Below are positions 38,901 to 51,807 of a DNA stretch of 64,000 bases, in pieces. A program made the position numbers and the translations under genes. The stretch spans positions 17,121,976-17,185,975 of the forward strand of contig CM072889.1 in assembly GCA_037013685.1 (NCBI GenBank), written 5' to 3'. This DNA is from Acridotheres tristis (Eukaryota; Chordata; Aves; Passeriformes; Sturnidae). The notes beneath the pieces were generated by a model, which saw only the letters and a program-made list of their open reading frames with translations, made no database searches and had not been told where the DNA came from. How positions within the stretch are numbered: position 1 is the stretch's first letter; each line of letters starts with the position of its first letter.

Positions 38901-41214
38901 AGAGTTTAAACCTGCCTTTCTTAAAAGAGTCCAGATTCCATTGCATCAGCACAAGAGCAGAAAGGCTAACCACAATATGATGCACAAAGAAGAATTAATA
39001 TCGTTTTTCTTGGCAATCTCAGTGTCTTCTCCAGGGTAAAATAGTTTTTACCTGATAACTTATTTTCAGACTGGTGTGAACTCTTGAATACTTGGTCTTG
39101 TTGGAAACTCCCCCACTCTCTGAGCTCCCAAACAGCGAGGCAGCACTTCCTCAGGAATTAGTCAGGTACTTAAAAGGCTTGAACATGAGTGAGAACCCAA
39201 ATGGGAGTTGTGCTGCAGGGCAGTCCATAGCACTGTGAGAGCTTGTTAGGACAGTCTGCTACAAAGGGTGAGTGCCTTGATGATAAATAAACCTGTCTTG
39301 TGGTTATCTGCCTCTGACAGCAGAGGCTCAGCCCTGCTCTTGAATCCCTGCCCCTGTGCTGGAGCCGACAATTGACTGACTCTGCAGATAATTGGTTAAA
39401 GATGGCAAACTGCAAGGAGCTGTTGTTTGTGTCCCTAAGGGCTTTTGATCCCAGGGCTTTATCGCAGCAATTCCTCCTGCAGCCTGCGAAATGGGCCTCC
39501 AGTGCCTCCCACGTGCAGCTGAGATTGCTGAGATCCAAGAAGTCCCGTTCAGACAGTGAAACAAAGACACTTTGCACCTCCAGACTCCGGATGAGTTTTC
39601 TGAGGATGTACAAAAGCCAGAGGGACAAAATTAGGCGTCAGGAAAATAAGATTTGGAAAGTCCCCACAGCAGATCGAGTAAATTGAGACTGTTGTGAGTT
39701 CAAATGCTACTAAAAGAATTGTTTATATTTCTTCCCTACGTTTTGAAAAGAGTATAGTCAAAAATTTAAAAAAAAAAAAAAATAATAAAAGACAGAGCTT
39801 TCCAGCTACATACCAAGATTTTTAGCTATTCACTTTCTGCCCATGGAGACAAAGCCAATCTTGTAAGCAACTGGGCTATAATGCAAAGTCAGAAATCAAA
39901 ACTCATTTTATTACATTTCTTTCCCTCAAAATTCTGAAAGAATGTTTGTCTCAGTGTGATTCAGAGATGAGCTTTTCTCAGAAGTGTTTTCTTTTTTTTT
40001 CCCCTAGGAAAGGGGTTTGCTTTTACAAAGAAGCTCAGACCATTAGCAGTGTCTTTAGCAACCTTGTGTTTTCTTTCACAAGCTTCCCCACACTCTGGCT
40101 GGAGCTGCCTTTGTGTGGATAATCTTATAAAAACAATGATGCTAACAGTGTATATATAATTCAAACAATTAAGCCACTGCAATGAGGGGAGAAGAATGTC
40201 TCTGTGTGTTAAATCATATTTGCAGTTTGGGTACTGTCCTGCATAATATATCTGAATGGTGCAGTGTTTTGTCTGCCATAAATAGCAGCTTTTACTTTCT
40301 TTGCAATTCCACTATATCAGCCCTGCACTAGGATAAACAACACACCATAAAAGAGCAGAAGGCACAGTTAAGATAGAATCATTATGCAAATAGGTTATGG
40401 CATGCTTTATATGAGAACAGCTTCCCTAAAGAGACCTAATGGGATGACTGACCTATAAAGCATTTAATTTGTTGTTAGCATTTCATTTAATTGTCTTTCA
40501 GTTCCTCTAGGAATAAAACTTTTAATTGTAAAAAGTTCCAAATGACATAATGGTTGATTTCTCTTTCTGTAACTAACAGGTTCCTCTCATAGTAAAAATA
40601 GCTTGCTGCGATTTCCAACTGTAATTTTTAAATTCTGGTATAATTCTGGTGCAAAAGTTTGGATGCTAGACTTCAGCTGACAAATCTCTATTAGAAGAAT
40701 GTTATTCTAGAAATGTTAATGAGAGGCATCTCGAAGAAAGACTATATGTCTTGATATACAGGTATACAACAGATGATCAATTTTTCTCACTTTTGACCTT
40801 TGAGTGGTAGACTCAGGATCCATAGTCCTAACAGGATTGATTATTGTGTGAAGGTTACATACAACAGGGGGTAAATAGACTATATCAATAAATCTTCATT
40901 CTCTTTGGCCAACTACTAAAGGAGATTTAAAATCCTAGCCAAAAAAAAAGAAAAAAATCCAATGTCACGTACTATTAATTATCAAGTGTAAGTAAAGGGA
41001 CTATATAAATACCACATTCTGATATGTATTGTCTTTTTCAATAAAAGTCTTCAGGTGGGTTTACAAAGATAAATTGGATCTTTTTTCATAGAGAAGGAAA
41101 CATTATATCTCCAAAGGCAGGCCTGGAGGCATCTTGTAGGATATGAGAAAGTAAGAGGTTGTCCCTGTTAGGAATTTGGTTTTAGTTTGGGATTTTTAGA
41201 ATGATGAACATGAC
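35976..41214. other. Unique non-coding stretch with possible conserved elements
   Basis: No gene was recognised. Two sub-stretches (about 36440-37110 and 40205-40560) are free of repeats and simple sequence and contain motifs typical of enhancers, including an ATGCAAAT octamer at about 40384. A GC-richer island at 39170-39690 carries a 152-codon minus-strand frame and an overlapping plus-strand frame; neither looks like a protein. Confidence 0.45.
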
Positions 41215-41765
41215 CAGAAAGGCTGTTCACAGCACCTTGGGTTACATCAGCAAGAGAAAAGCCACAGAGATCAGGGAATTTGATCATTCCAAGCCTTTTG
41301 ACAGGTCACACCTGGGATACTTTGTCCTGCTCTGATCCTCAATTTCAAAGACACAATAAAACATGGAAAAGGTGCAGCAGAGAGACACCAAGAAAATCAG
41401 ACTTTAGGAGGGCTTGGCATGTGGAAGGAGGATGAAGGAATTTCTGCTCATCCAAGAGGAGAGAAAGCCCAGGGAAAAAACAATTCCAAACTTCCAGAAG
41501 CCAAGAGGTAACTCCAGCAGGGATGGAGGACAAGAGGGAATGGACTTCAGCTGCTTCAGGGGAAATATTGGTCTGGAATAAAAAACCACTTCCATTGCAG
41601 GCAACAACAACAACAACACTCCTGGAATAAGTTGCAGAGGAGTGGTGGAGTGTTCCTTGCTGGAAATATTCCTGCCTCAGCCTGACAGGGATAACCTTTC
41701 AGCAGAAGGTTGGACCAGATGGGCTCCAGAGATGCCTCCCAACCTCGACTTTTCTCTCATTCTAA
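41215..41765 (+). mobile_element. CR1 LINE fragment (sense, diverged)
   Basis: Diverged CR1 blocks occur in the expected order on the plus strand: a gatcattcc...cacacctgggatactttgtcc block, gtgcagcagagagacaccaag, a block near 41590-41660 with ggaataagttgcagaggagt, and the tail ggttggaccagatgggctcc then agagatgcctcccaacc. A small caacaa microsatellite (about 41606-41617) lies inside it. The divergence suggests an old insertion. Confidence 0.8.
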
Positions 41766-44423
41766 AAATGCCTGGTGTTCTGCTGTGACATTTCTTCCTA
41801 CCCAATCTTTTTTAAAACACAAATTCTTGTCTGAAATTTATACTTCATTTCACAGTCTTGTATCACGTTGTGAATTTGATTATTAAAAGAAACCACCTTT
41901 CTACAAATTGAACAAATTTGTCAGCCCTCAAACGTTTTATAATGATTAAGATGTGACAAATATCAGAACTGCTTGGTATGGATTTTGATGGATATATTTT
42001 AGATGAATGGACATATTTTAGTTATTGCTCCAGAGAATATCGAATCTAAACATAAACATAAAGAGAAACATATTTTAAAAGGTCAGAACAAAAGATTCCA
42101 GTTCTAACCTCAAGCAAGAAAAAAAACCCTAATGGCATTTTTATGAAGGCTTTTCCTAATTCTAAAATAATGATATAAAATTGGATATAAACACACATAA
42201 ACTTTTTAAAAAATTAGAAATAATAAAAAAAAAAAAAAAAAGGAAGCTTTTAGTATTCTGTTGGCATTCTTTTCCAGGAAGCTGTGAAACTCATGCATTT
42301 TCATTTAGATGCTTCCATCTTAACCTTTCCTCATGTCATTGCACCCTTAAGCAGAAGTGTCCAATGTATATTATTTTAGCCATTAATTTCCCATTTCTGG
42401 TGTTACTATACCTCAAAATGACTCACTGTGGCCAATCCTTAAATATTTGGTGCAGCATAATGCCATGCTCAACAAGCAATTCAATCAAAGAAAAAATGAA
42501 AAAGATTAAACTCCAGAAACATCACAAGTTTATCAACCCACTCCTTTCTAATCATATGAAAAATTTTGGAACAAAACCAAAGAAAACAAAACCAAACAGC
42601 ACCTTTTTTCTATAAACTTTGCCCACCTTTTGGAATGAATACATATTTCTGAAAGCAAGGCTAAAACACACACACTGATTTTTATAATCTAATTTAAAAG
42701 ACTAACCTAAGGAAGAGAAACAAACTTAAATGAAAAGGAAGAGACACTGAAGTGATAATGCTGAGAATAAATATAGAGTTCCCAGCAATGGGTGAAAAGA
42801 ACAGTACAATTTTTTGGAGATGCTACCAAAAGTACTAACTGGCCTCAAAATATACCAAATGCAAGTGCAAATTCTTGTAACACTTCTGGGCTTCAAGTGC
42901 TGAGGACAGTGACAGTTTTTATTTTGTTAGAAACTAAAATAAAAAGCAGAGGGAAAGAAGGCAACAGATAGGATCTGTAACATGGCTGAAGAGTGGAAAA
43001 AATAGAAATGCATAATTTCTTTTTTTATATATGACTTTCAGAATTGAACAATGGAAATAATTTTATCTAAAATTGCTGTTTCTCTACAATTTTACAAGAA
43101 ATGGTATTTAGGGGGGCTAATTTTAATTACAAACCTCTCAATTTGCTCTTGTGGCCTTGTGAATGCAGAAGTTTATGAGGCAGTGAAGGGTAACCACTGC
43201 TGATGTGATGGCAATCATCACATTAAAACAATATATTTCTATTTCTTACATTCTCAGAAAGGGAAACAATTGGCTGATTAAGCAAATAACGGAGAATTAG
43301 AAGGGATGTTGACAAAAACCAGCTGTATCCAGTTGGAATGTACACAATCAATGCTATCCACACACAGATTTAATGTTAGCAAAGATAACTTCCCCCCGGA
43401 ACTGTTTTTGTTATAAAACCTTATGCAATTCACAGTGGAATGAGTGGAAAATCGCATTTGTTTAACTTCTCTAATTCAGAAGTTTTTCTTCAGAATAAAA
43501 CCACGCTCAGCTCTGCACAGATTAATGCTCCTACACTGATTTATATTCCAGTCCCTCCGTGAAGCATCTGTTACATTTCTCCATATCATATGTGTGTTAG
43601 GCAGAGAGCCTCAGGGCTTTTAACTATAACAAATCCAACGTTGATTTTCCAAGCCTCTTGCTACTGAGGCAGTTTTCCATTTCACAACTACTTCCCCTTA
43701 GATTTATGTCCTTTAAAATGTATTTGCCCTCTACTAATCAAGGATGTTTGGAAATCTCTCTGATTGCTTTCCCCATGATCATCATCTCGACTGTCCCCTC
43801 AGATAACCCTGTTTAGCTCAACTGTCTCAGACATTCAGGGAAAAAATATGGCTCAGTTTTGCCACAAAAAGTCTGCACACTCCTAATTCTACTTTCACAG
43901 CTTCAAACAAGTGATATTTTTCGAGTTAGTATCACTTCTGTTCAAGCAAAGGAAAGGACAGAGAGATGGAGAGCTAAGCATCGTTCCAGGTCACTGCTTA
44001 AATTATTTCCACAGCTGGATATTTTAGTCTGTGTGTTATTTGTCAGAAGTTAACCAGAATGAATATTTTATAGCACAAAAGGACCTTGCACTGTGTCTGA
44101 CAGCAAAGAGTGTCAAAACTACTTGGCATTTGTTTTTATATGCGAGGAAAGAGATCTCTTGTGGGGGAACTGTAAAAGCTCCTTCACCAAGGCACCTCTC
44201 TTAGGAAATGATTTAAGACAGGGTAACGAACTTACACGGAACTCCAGGTCATATAAAATCAATCCCCAGCTCCAAATGTGAGATATTGTTCTTTGGGATT
44301 TGCACTGCAAGATCAACACACAATTTTCCTGTGAAAAGGACAAAAAATGCACTAATTGATGAATCTCACCCACTGTTCCTAACCTAGAAGTAGAATAGAT
44401 CACTCAATGTTAGGGTGAACAGC

Positions 44424-44428
<5 letters not shown>

Positions 44429-44458
<30 letters not shown>
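44429..44458. repeat. Poly(A) run of 30
   Basis: Thirty uninterrupted A bases are followed by an A-rich tail (cacaaaccaaaaaaaataaa). No retroposed gene body is recognisable upstream, so a simple slippage tract is the likelier explanation than a processed-transcript tail. Confidence 0.95.
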
Positions 44459-44459
<1 letters not shown>

Positions 44460-45280
44460 ACAAACCAAAAAAAATAAATTATGTCATGGTTGATTTTCCA
44501 ATAAATTTCAGCGTTTTGTTCTCATTATATTTTTTTGATTCCTGATGTTACTACAAATATTCAGTCATGGCTAACTGTTTCATGAATACATATGGGAACT
44601 AACACTGCAAACTAACAGTGAACTAACTCATACACCCAGTGAAATAACACCCCAATCAAACCACAGGCAGGTCATGCTTCACCACACAATATTTGGTTCA
44701 GAATTTCACCTCTTGAATGTTGATGTATAAACTGCAATCAAGCATCATTCCTTCCATTGGATCATTTTTCACATTTTCCTCTGAGCAGTGCTGTCTCATA
44801 AACCCCCTTGGAAACCTGCCACACACCCACGGTGTTTTCTGTGTAGCTACAGATGCAGAGTTCCAGTCGTGATCTTGAAACTTATTGAAAAATAAGAATT
44901 TACAAAGGGAAAGGATTGCAGCAACAGTCCTGCAGGTTTTATTTAAATTTACAGGCTCCAGCAGATGTTTAGGCTGCAACCTTTCAGAGATGTATGGTTT
45001 GTCTCCCATGAGTTCTTTCATGAATTATTCTGTGATCAAGCAAAGACTTCTTGAGACGTGAATATGAGAAGAGTACCACAATCACAGAAATCTACAAATC
45101 TGCAAAGCACTTATTAAGAAGTGCTCTCATTATTAACAATAAACTCTTCCTTCTTCTTGCCTATTACTCCTGATTATTCCACTTTGAAAGTAAGGGACAG
45201 ACATTCTCAACAGGCTGAGAATTCCACTTGCAGGAGGATGGAGATACTTTGTGAAAAGATGTCTGTGAGTTATTTAAATC

Positions 45281-45320
45281 ATGGATGGATGGATGGATGG
45301 ATGGATGGATGGATGGATGG
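45281..45320. repeat. (ATGG)n microsatellite, ten copies
   Basis: Ten perfect tandem copies of atgg; the length suggests it is polymorphic between individuals. Confidence 0.98.
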
Positions 45321-47239
45321 AGATTGCATCCCTGGCAAACAAAAGTTTAGATTTATACGGTCAGGATAACAGGTTAAAAAAAAAAAAGTCAAATGACTTG
45401 GCAGAAATTTACATTTAATTTTGCTGGCATGGTATTAAAATTAAGATGCAAATTATGTAAAAAAAGATGTAAAATTAGGATGAAAAGTCAGTCTTTAGAA
45501 TTAATATTGTTAGAATCTGCTTATCATGGATTAAAGTCTAAGGTTAAATTTCTGTGATTCCACAGAAAATTCATCTGATTCTGAGCTCTAGCCAATATGC
45601 ATAACACTATTAAGGGCCCATAAAATGAATCACAAAATTTATTTTCTTTATTAAAAGAATGTAAAATGAAAAGTTGACTTTCAGCCTTTTTCCTGTTAAC
45701 TCAATGCATGGAAGAATAATCAAAAACCATATAAGAACAAGAACTTCCTTGCCATATTTTGCTGGCAAGAATGGAAAACTAATAGTAAGTAGGAAAATGC
45801 TAAAATACAAATACTGTTTGAATAGTCTGAAGAGGAAAGATTTAATACATTTCCCTGTTTCTCCAGGTGTGTTTTATCACTTAGAGGAGAGCAACAAATT
45901 TTTTTTATAACTCAGGCTTGAAACTTCATACCCTATGAATGCAATTAATGATAGAAATTAATAAACTGAAATATAAACCAAAAACTTTGAAATCTGGTCA
46001 TGTTTGAGCTGCAAAGAAATTTTCAAGACTAAACTTTGGGTTCCTTTTAAAAGTATTCCCACATTTCAGTGAAGAGATAGAGATCTGTATTCTAAACACA
46101 AATTCAGAATAAAGGTTTTTTTAAATTGTGGCCCCTCCTGAAGTGTCCCCTGCAGAAGGTGACCTGTGACCATCCTCACGTGGGTTATTCAGTCACCAAC
46201 CAACCTGGGAGACACAGGAGCATGGGCAATGTACAAATGTTGCTGTGCCCACCTCCAGAAATTGGATTTTATTCCTAATTACACAAGATTTAATATGGCA
46301 AAGTTACACAGAAAAGCAGAATGGCATTTGGTGGCTACAAAGAAAATAAAGAAGAATATCAGAAGTTAAAGAAAACTTCTAAATGTGACCTCCAGTGCCC
46401 TTCTGTGTGCTTGGATGTGCCCATCACTTATATGCCACTACTAAAAATGTAAAAGCTATATTGGGATGAGGCTAAAAGGGTGAAATATTAGCTGAGAAAA
46501 TGACAATGTTCTTTGTTGGTGATTTATTCTAGCTTCAGTTAATGTGTTTTCTTAAGCTTTTGGATCGTGTCATCTTCATTCTCAATTTTTAAGTTTCAGA
46601 CACGCAGCTATATTATTAAAAATTCCTTTTGATAGAATTAGACTATCATTACCAGGTAATGAGAAGAACATTACTGACTTTGTGAGGAATTATGTCTTCC
46701 AGGATTTTCATCTAAATTAAACTTTGGTCTGACTTAAAAGAATAAATTGTCTCTGAAGTCTACCGTCTCCTTGGTGATATTTTTTTCTTGTGTCATAATG
46801 CAAGCAGAAGAAACATTTGAAACTTTGGTTAGATTACTTTCTGAGACTGCAAACACGGGAAGATCACACAAAAATTGAATGATGCCAAAGGAATGGAGTA
46901 GAGACTCTGCAATTATGGTTAAAGTAGGATTAAATTAGTAAAGGTTAAGTGCAAGGATGACATGATAGAGCAGGGAAAAAAGGAAAGGAAAAATTTCCCT
47001 GTGCTTCTTTTCATTACTCATACATGTGAGTCCTCCAAGTCATAGATAATTTATAAAGATCAGATATCAGCTATGAAAGTGCACAGAGAACCAAATGACT
47101 GTGCTTTAAATGACAGAAACTGCTAATAAACACACATTGAAGAAAGGAAGAAATGTTTTTTTCCATACTATATACAATATTTTTAAATCCAATCATGTTG
47201 CACACACGGATAGAAGAGTAAATGGAAATATCATAGAAT

Positions 47240-47275
47240 AAGTTCAGGAGTCCAACAAAGTTCAGGAGTCCAACA
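47240..47275. repeat. 18-bp tandem duplication
   Basis: The segment agttcaggagtccaacaa is repeated twice in tandem, the second copy differing only at its last base. It lies just upstream of a T run. Confidence 0.9.
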
Positions 47276-48595
47276 GAGATATGTATTTTTTTTTTTTTTT
47301 TTAAATTCAAGTACTTTCTTTGAACTTCTATCGTTATCTGGAATTTGTAATAAATAAAACAGCTACAGTCACTACCTTGTAGAAAATCCATACACCAAAA
47401 GACTTCATGAAGAGAATAAACTATTCCACAGTAACTTCTTCACACACTCAGTACCTGTTCAAGGGGGATAAAAATTATGTGAAAATCTAATAATTTTTCA
47501 GAGAGAAGAAAGAAACCAGGAAGTGCCCAGAATAAATTTCATTACATTAAAAAAAAAAAAAATCTGCTGTGAGTAGAGAGCTTTCAAAACTGATTAATCT
47601 TAAAAACACATCAATATCTTTAAAGAAAGATCTCATTTCAATATTTATGCTGACTAATATCAATGGCATCAGCACTTCTTTGGGGAGAACCTCGTGGGTT
47701 TACCTTGGAGGATGCTCAGCACACCCTTGCCTCCTTTGGACCTGGAGAGATTTCCAGAAGCAGCACTACTATTGAAAACACAGATTTATTGCTGTTTTTT
47801 CTGGACACTTTGTCAGGTTGGCGTCACCCATTTGTGTCTGATCAGAGCCAGGCAAGTCTTTAAGGATCCTTGTGTAGAGCCACTCTCGCCAGGGCAGATG
47901 ATTCTCCATCACATGGATGTTATTTCATGATGATGTGCTACGACTTCAGTCAGCAAAGGTCAGAGCTGGCACAGACAGAACAGGAATTATTATTCAGGGG
48001 GAGATGGCACTGCAGCCCATAAAGCATTCCGTGCTAGCATTAAGATAAAACCTACAGTCAGAAAAGCAGCAATCCCACAGTCCTGTGGTGTTTAACTCCT
48101 GCCCCAGCAGGAAGTGTGAGAGTAATCCCATTTTCAAAATCTACAGTTCTATGTTTTTTAATTCACTCCTAATTAAAGCAATAAATAATCATTTGATTAA
48201 TAATGGCTAAAGCCACTGTCCAACCTTGATTTTTTCCCCTATAGGCCAATATTCTTACAAATACTAATTAAATATTAATTAAAGGATTTTTTTAGACCAG
48301 GAGAGAGAAAATTAGCCAAACAGTTGTGAATATTATTCTGCAAACATGAACAGGGACATCCTATATTTTACATTTTATGTGTCAAGAAATCTGAGAAGAC
48401 AGATAATCCTTAAAAAATCAACCTTTTACAGAAGAAGAGCTCAATCAATATTCTAAGAAAAATATGCACCTGGCTGGAAACCTTTGCACTAAATTTGGAG
48501 TTTGGGCCAGTGGCTTGTGTGAGGACTTGAGGTAATTTTCTAGATGAAACATTAATTTCTTTCAGAAGAATTTCTACTTCATGAGTTGAAATGAC

Positions 48596-48680
48596 AAAAA
48601 AAAAAAAAAACAACAAAACAACAAAAAAACCCAAAGAACAAAAAACAAACAAACAAACAAAAAATCAACAAAAAAACCCA
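48596..48680. repeat. A-rich low-complexity block
   Basis: Fifteen A bases lead into caacaaaac, aaacaaac and similar A/C units before unique sequence resumes. No transposon body is attached that I can recognise. Confidence 0.9.
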
Positions 48681-50164
48681 CTTAGTTGTTGGGATCTATA
48701 CCTGATTTATCCACAGGTGAATATTCACCTGGGCTTTGCAACCATCCCAGCAGGAAAAAACTTGGGAAAGGATCCACAGGGATCAATCACAGCTTGAAGA
48801 ATAAAAGGAAATAGTTTAAAAGAATGCTGCTAAAATAAATGGAAGTTCTTGGTTATCTTTATCTCATCATCCCAAAGCTCTTCCTCAAATACCAGGGACT
48901 GTTTAATAATTTCCTGCTTCTTTTGCCCATGCAATGAACACTTCATTGAAATGGGAGTGATTTTGCTGAATAATTTGCTGCATTCTAAGCTGTGGCTTCC
49001 CACTTAAAATGTGTACCTTAATAGCATCTTTTATTCTTGTGTATAAACTACTGAAAAAATCTTCTGCAATAATAATAATAAAAAAAAATCTTCAAATTTC
49101 TTAAAAGCCTTCAATTAGTGGAATAAATTTCCTTTTCGTAGAATGCATTAAAAAGCATTATATTTTAATTTTTTCATCATCATTAGCACATTTCTTAAAT
49201 TCAGTGTCCATCTTCAGTAACAGAATTATGATAACTGTTTAGCAGAAATATAATTTTAAAAAGAAGCCAACCCTAATTAAGAAAATGAAGTATGAAAAAT
49301 ACTTAGATTTCTTCCAAATTCCATTTGGGGAGCAAAAAACCAGAGTTATTTTATTTATTCCTGAGAAGTAGGGGGGAAAAAAAAACCCCAAGGAATGATT
49401 TCTCTGCAGTTATCTGGCGCCTGGAGAATTTGGGATGACTGAAGATGTCAAGATAAGATCTTAGGCTTTAAAAGATTTCTGTGGAGCACAGAGGACTGAA
49501 TACACCTCAAGTAAACCAAATCTCTATGGAGTCAACACATCCTTACAAAATTTCAGGATCAGAAACGAATTTAATCATCAATTCCACTGTGGAAAATTGA
49601 GTTACAGGTGACCCTTGTAATGCAGACTTTTACATTTTTCTTAAATTATAAATAAAATCTTCCAAGATGCCTGGACTATATAATAATAATTATTATAATT
49701 CAGATAATAATTACTGCCTGAATATGCTAATTAATGCTGTTGTTAATAAGGCCAGAAAGAGCATCTGTGCCAGAACTGGAGAGGAATGGTTGGATCTCAA
49801 TCTAAACTGCAACACCAGAGTCTTCTTTTACCTTGCTGGAAAATTTCTTGCATTTAACCACGTTATGGTTTCTCCAACTAATCACTGGGTTGTTGGGGTT
49901 TTTTTTTTTTCCTATCTTTAAATAGAAGGGTTTTTGGAAGGAACCAAGGCTTTTGGTGATGTCTGAGCTCGAGGTGAAGCAGCCAAACCCAGGATGCTGT
50001 GGAGCAGGAAGGGGTTTGCCAGCAGCAGCTGCAGTATTTGGGAACCCAGAAGTGGCAGAAGAAAAGGCACCAATGTCATAAATCTGAGTGCTTTAAATAA
50101 TGTGAGACCTAATATACCCCTCTAAAATATTAAAATTTCAAATTATCAACGATTCCCCTTTTAC

Positions 50165-50277
50165 CTGATACACGAGGATGTTTCAGCAGTTTCCACGAGG
50201 GCTGCAATGACAGCTGCTCCAAATTGCTGATCCTGACAACTCCACTGCACTGGCTGTAAATCTGGGGAAAATGCACC
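50165..50277 (-). CDS. Candidate internal exon, unidentified gene
   Basis: The minus strand carries 113 bases between an acceptor ending TTTTTAAG, preceded by a pyrimidine-rich stretch, and a CAG/GTAAAA donor. In phase 0 it encodes 37 residues plus two bases, including DLQPVQWSCQDQQFGAAVI and AALVETAETSSCI. This mixed composition with amphipathic helix character looks like protein rather than translated AT-rich noise. The upstream neighbour at 51151-51363 ends in phase 0, so the two join without a frameshift across an intron of about 870 bases. An alternative acceptor (TTTTCCCCAG) lies 16 bases further in but would change the phase. I cannot assign a family. Confidence 0.4.
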
Positions 50278-51150
50278 CTTAAAAACCAGTTGGTTACATA
50301 AGGGAGAATCCACAAAAGTGTTGGAAGATACTAAAATAGATGCTAAAAGCTTAGTTTTACGGTTGAGATACATATGCCAAAGTATATATTACTCATTACA
50401 TGTTGTAAAGACAAGGTAAGTAGGATATGAATTCACATCCTATGTTACAATGCAAAATAAACAAAATAACATAAACAAAAATGTTTATGGTTAAGCTGCC
50501 TTATTTCTAATATGGTAACTTCAAAATCCATCAAGCTTTACACTTATGGTAGATACCAGAGGAAAACTTAAGGAATGGGACCCTCTGAAAGAAAGACTTG
50601 TTAAAATGTTTGTAATCAAATTTAAATTGATAAATGAGAAAATGATAGAGTGGTAAACAACAACAACAAAAAATCTTATTATCATTATGGATGTATGAAG
50701 CACATCACAGATCTCTCCAACAGTTGTTCTTTTACTGCAAAAATAATCTGTAGAAATATCAGAATTTTTTTTGTTGGCTCTGCTTACCCAGTTCATTTTT
50801 TCTGAATGTTACAGCTCTACATTTATGGGAGGCAGGAAGACAGACTTAATGCTATTCTGAGGCCAAAAAAGCACAGATCACTCAAACCTGCCACTAACAT
50901 GCCTTGGATATCCTCGTTATTCTCACTGAAATTAGGTTCAAAACATCACAATTTGGGTGCTGCGTTTGGAAAACTATCTTTATGAAAAAATCTGCTTCGT
51001 CAGATTAATTTCTTTCATTGTACTTTTCATGGCTGATTTCCCCTGACCAAAACGTCCTTTGTGTAGCACAATTTGACCTGATTTTGTGGGAAAGTTAATG
51101 CACCTTTACCATTCTAAGCAAGACCTCTCTGAAAATCAGCTCCATCTTAC

Positions 51151-51363
51151 CTTTTTGCTGTCTGCAATCTCCCAGATCGTTTGGGTTTTAAGCAAATGTT
51201 GAAGAGCCGCTTCCATTTTCTGTGAATTGCTGCCTCCTTGCTCGTGGTGCACTCCAAACAGATTTTGAAGCCTCGACTCCAGATTCCAAAGCTCCTTCAC
51301 ACTTAGTTCCCCTGGCACTTCAATCACGTTGACTCCACTAATTAGTTTCTGTAATTTCTCCGT
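51151..51363 (-). CDS. Candidate internal exon, unidentified gene
   Basis: On the minus strand this frame is open upstream as far as about 51420 and ends at a consensus AAAAAG/GTAAGA donor. The peptide is hydrophilic and helix-rich, with stretches such as GVNVIEVPGELSVKELWNLE, FGVHHEQGGSNSQK and LKTQTIWEIADSKK. It is the most protein-like non-repeat translation in the window. The 5' boundary is uncertain: I place it after AAAGAGCAG, which gives 71 codons in phase 0, but the upstream pyrimidine tract is poor. It has no simple-repeat or CR1 content. No domain was recognised. It may also be an exon of a decayed gene. Confidence 0.42.
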
Positions 51364-51740
51364 CTGCTCTTTTGGAATTAGAAACCTTGAGCCACCAACC
51401 AACCTGGTGTTGTTTTTCCTTTAATTTAACTGGAAATGCAGTGCTGATTCCCTCCCGGGTTGTTCTCTCTGACCAGCTGATGTTTCACCCTCCTGTTGGT
51501 CCAGTGGCTGCCCAGAGAGGGAATGTGGGAACTGCAGAATTCCCAAATTTTCTGGCATTGCTGGCAGCGCTCGCTCCAGCCGGGACGTGCAGATGCCAAC
51601 GCCTGCTGTAATGACACAGAATTCCTCTCCCCATAACATTAACAATCCACTCAAATCCATAGAAAGTGGAGCAGAACAAAATGCTGGCTTAGAGAATCTC
51701 CTTCACAATCTTTCCCCACCATTGGTTTTCTGATTCTTAC

Positions 51741-51807
51741 CTCTATTGGGTTTTTTTTTTTCCTAAACCACTCTGCCACTGCCTCTATTTCTTCCTTTAG
51801 AACCCAA
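51741..51807 (-). CDS. Candidate internal exon, unidentified gene
   Basis: This 67-base minus-strand segment lies between an acceptor ending CTTTTTAAGCAG and an excellent GAG/GTAAGAA donor. Only one frame is open: it needs two bases from an upstream exon and encodes WVLKEEIEAVAEWF followed by a lysine run and NPIE, ending in phase 0. That phase fits the candidate at 51151-51363. A run of eleven A bases in the coding strand makes the lysine stretch and would be unusual in a constrained exon. A possible further exon upstream was looked for at 53014-53027 but would be only 14 bases. Function unknown. Confidence 0.3.

Larger units (their letters stand above)
41766..50164. other. Unique AT-rich non-coding stretch
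   Basis: No supported gene or transposon. Simple repeats are present: A runs at 42225-42241 and 44429-44458, a T run at 47286-47302, an ATGG array at 45281-45320, and an A-rich block at 48596-48680. Confidence 0.6.

Noticed and set aside
39170..39628. 152-codon minus-strand frame, the longest outside repeats
   Set aside because: Composition looks random, an overlapping plus-strand frame is equally open, and there is no domain. A GC-richer patch with fewer stops explains it.
44429..44480. Poly(A) tail of a processed pseudogene
   Set aside because: No gene-like sequence or target duplication was found upstream; birds also have few processed pseudogenes.
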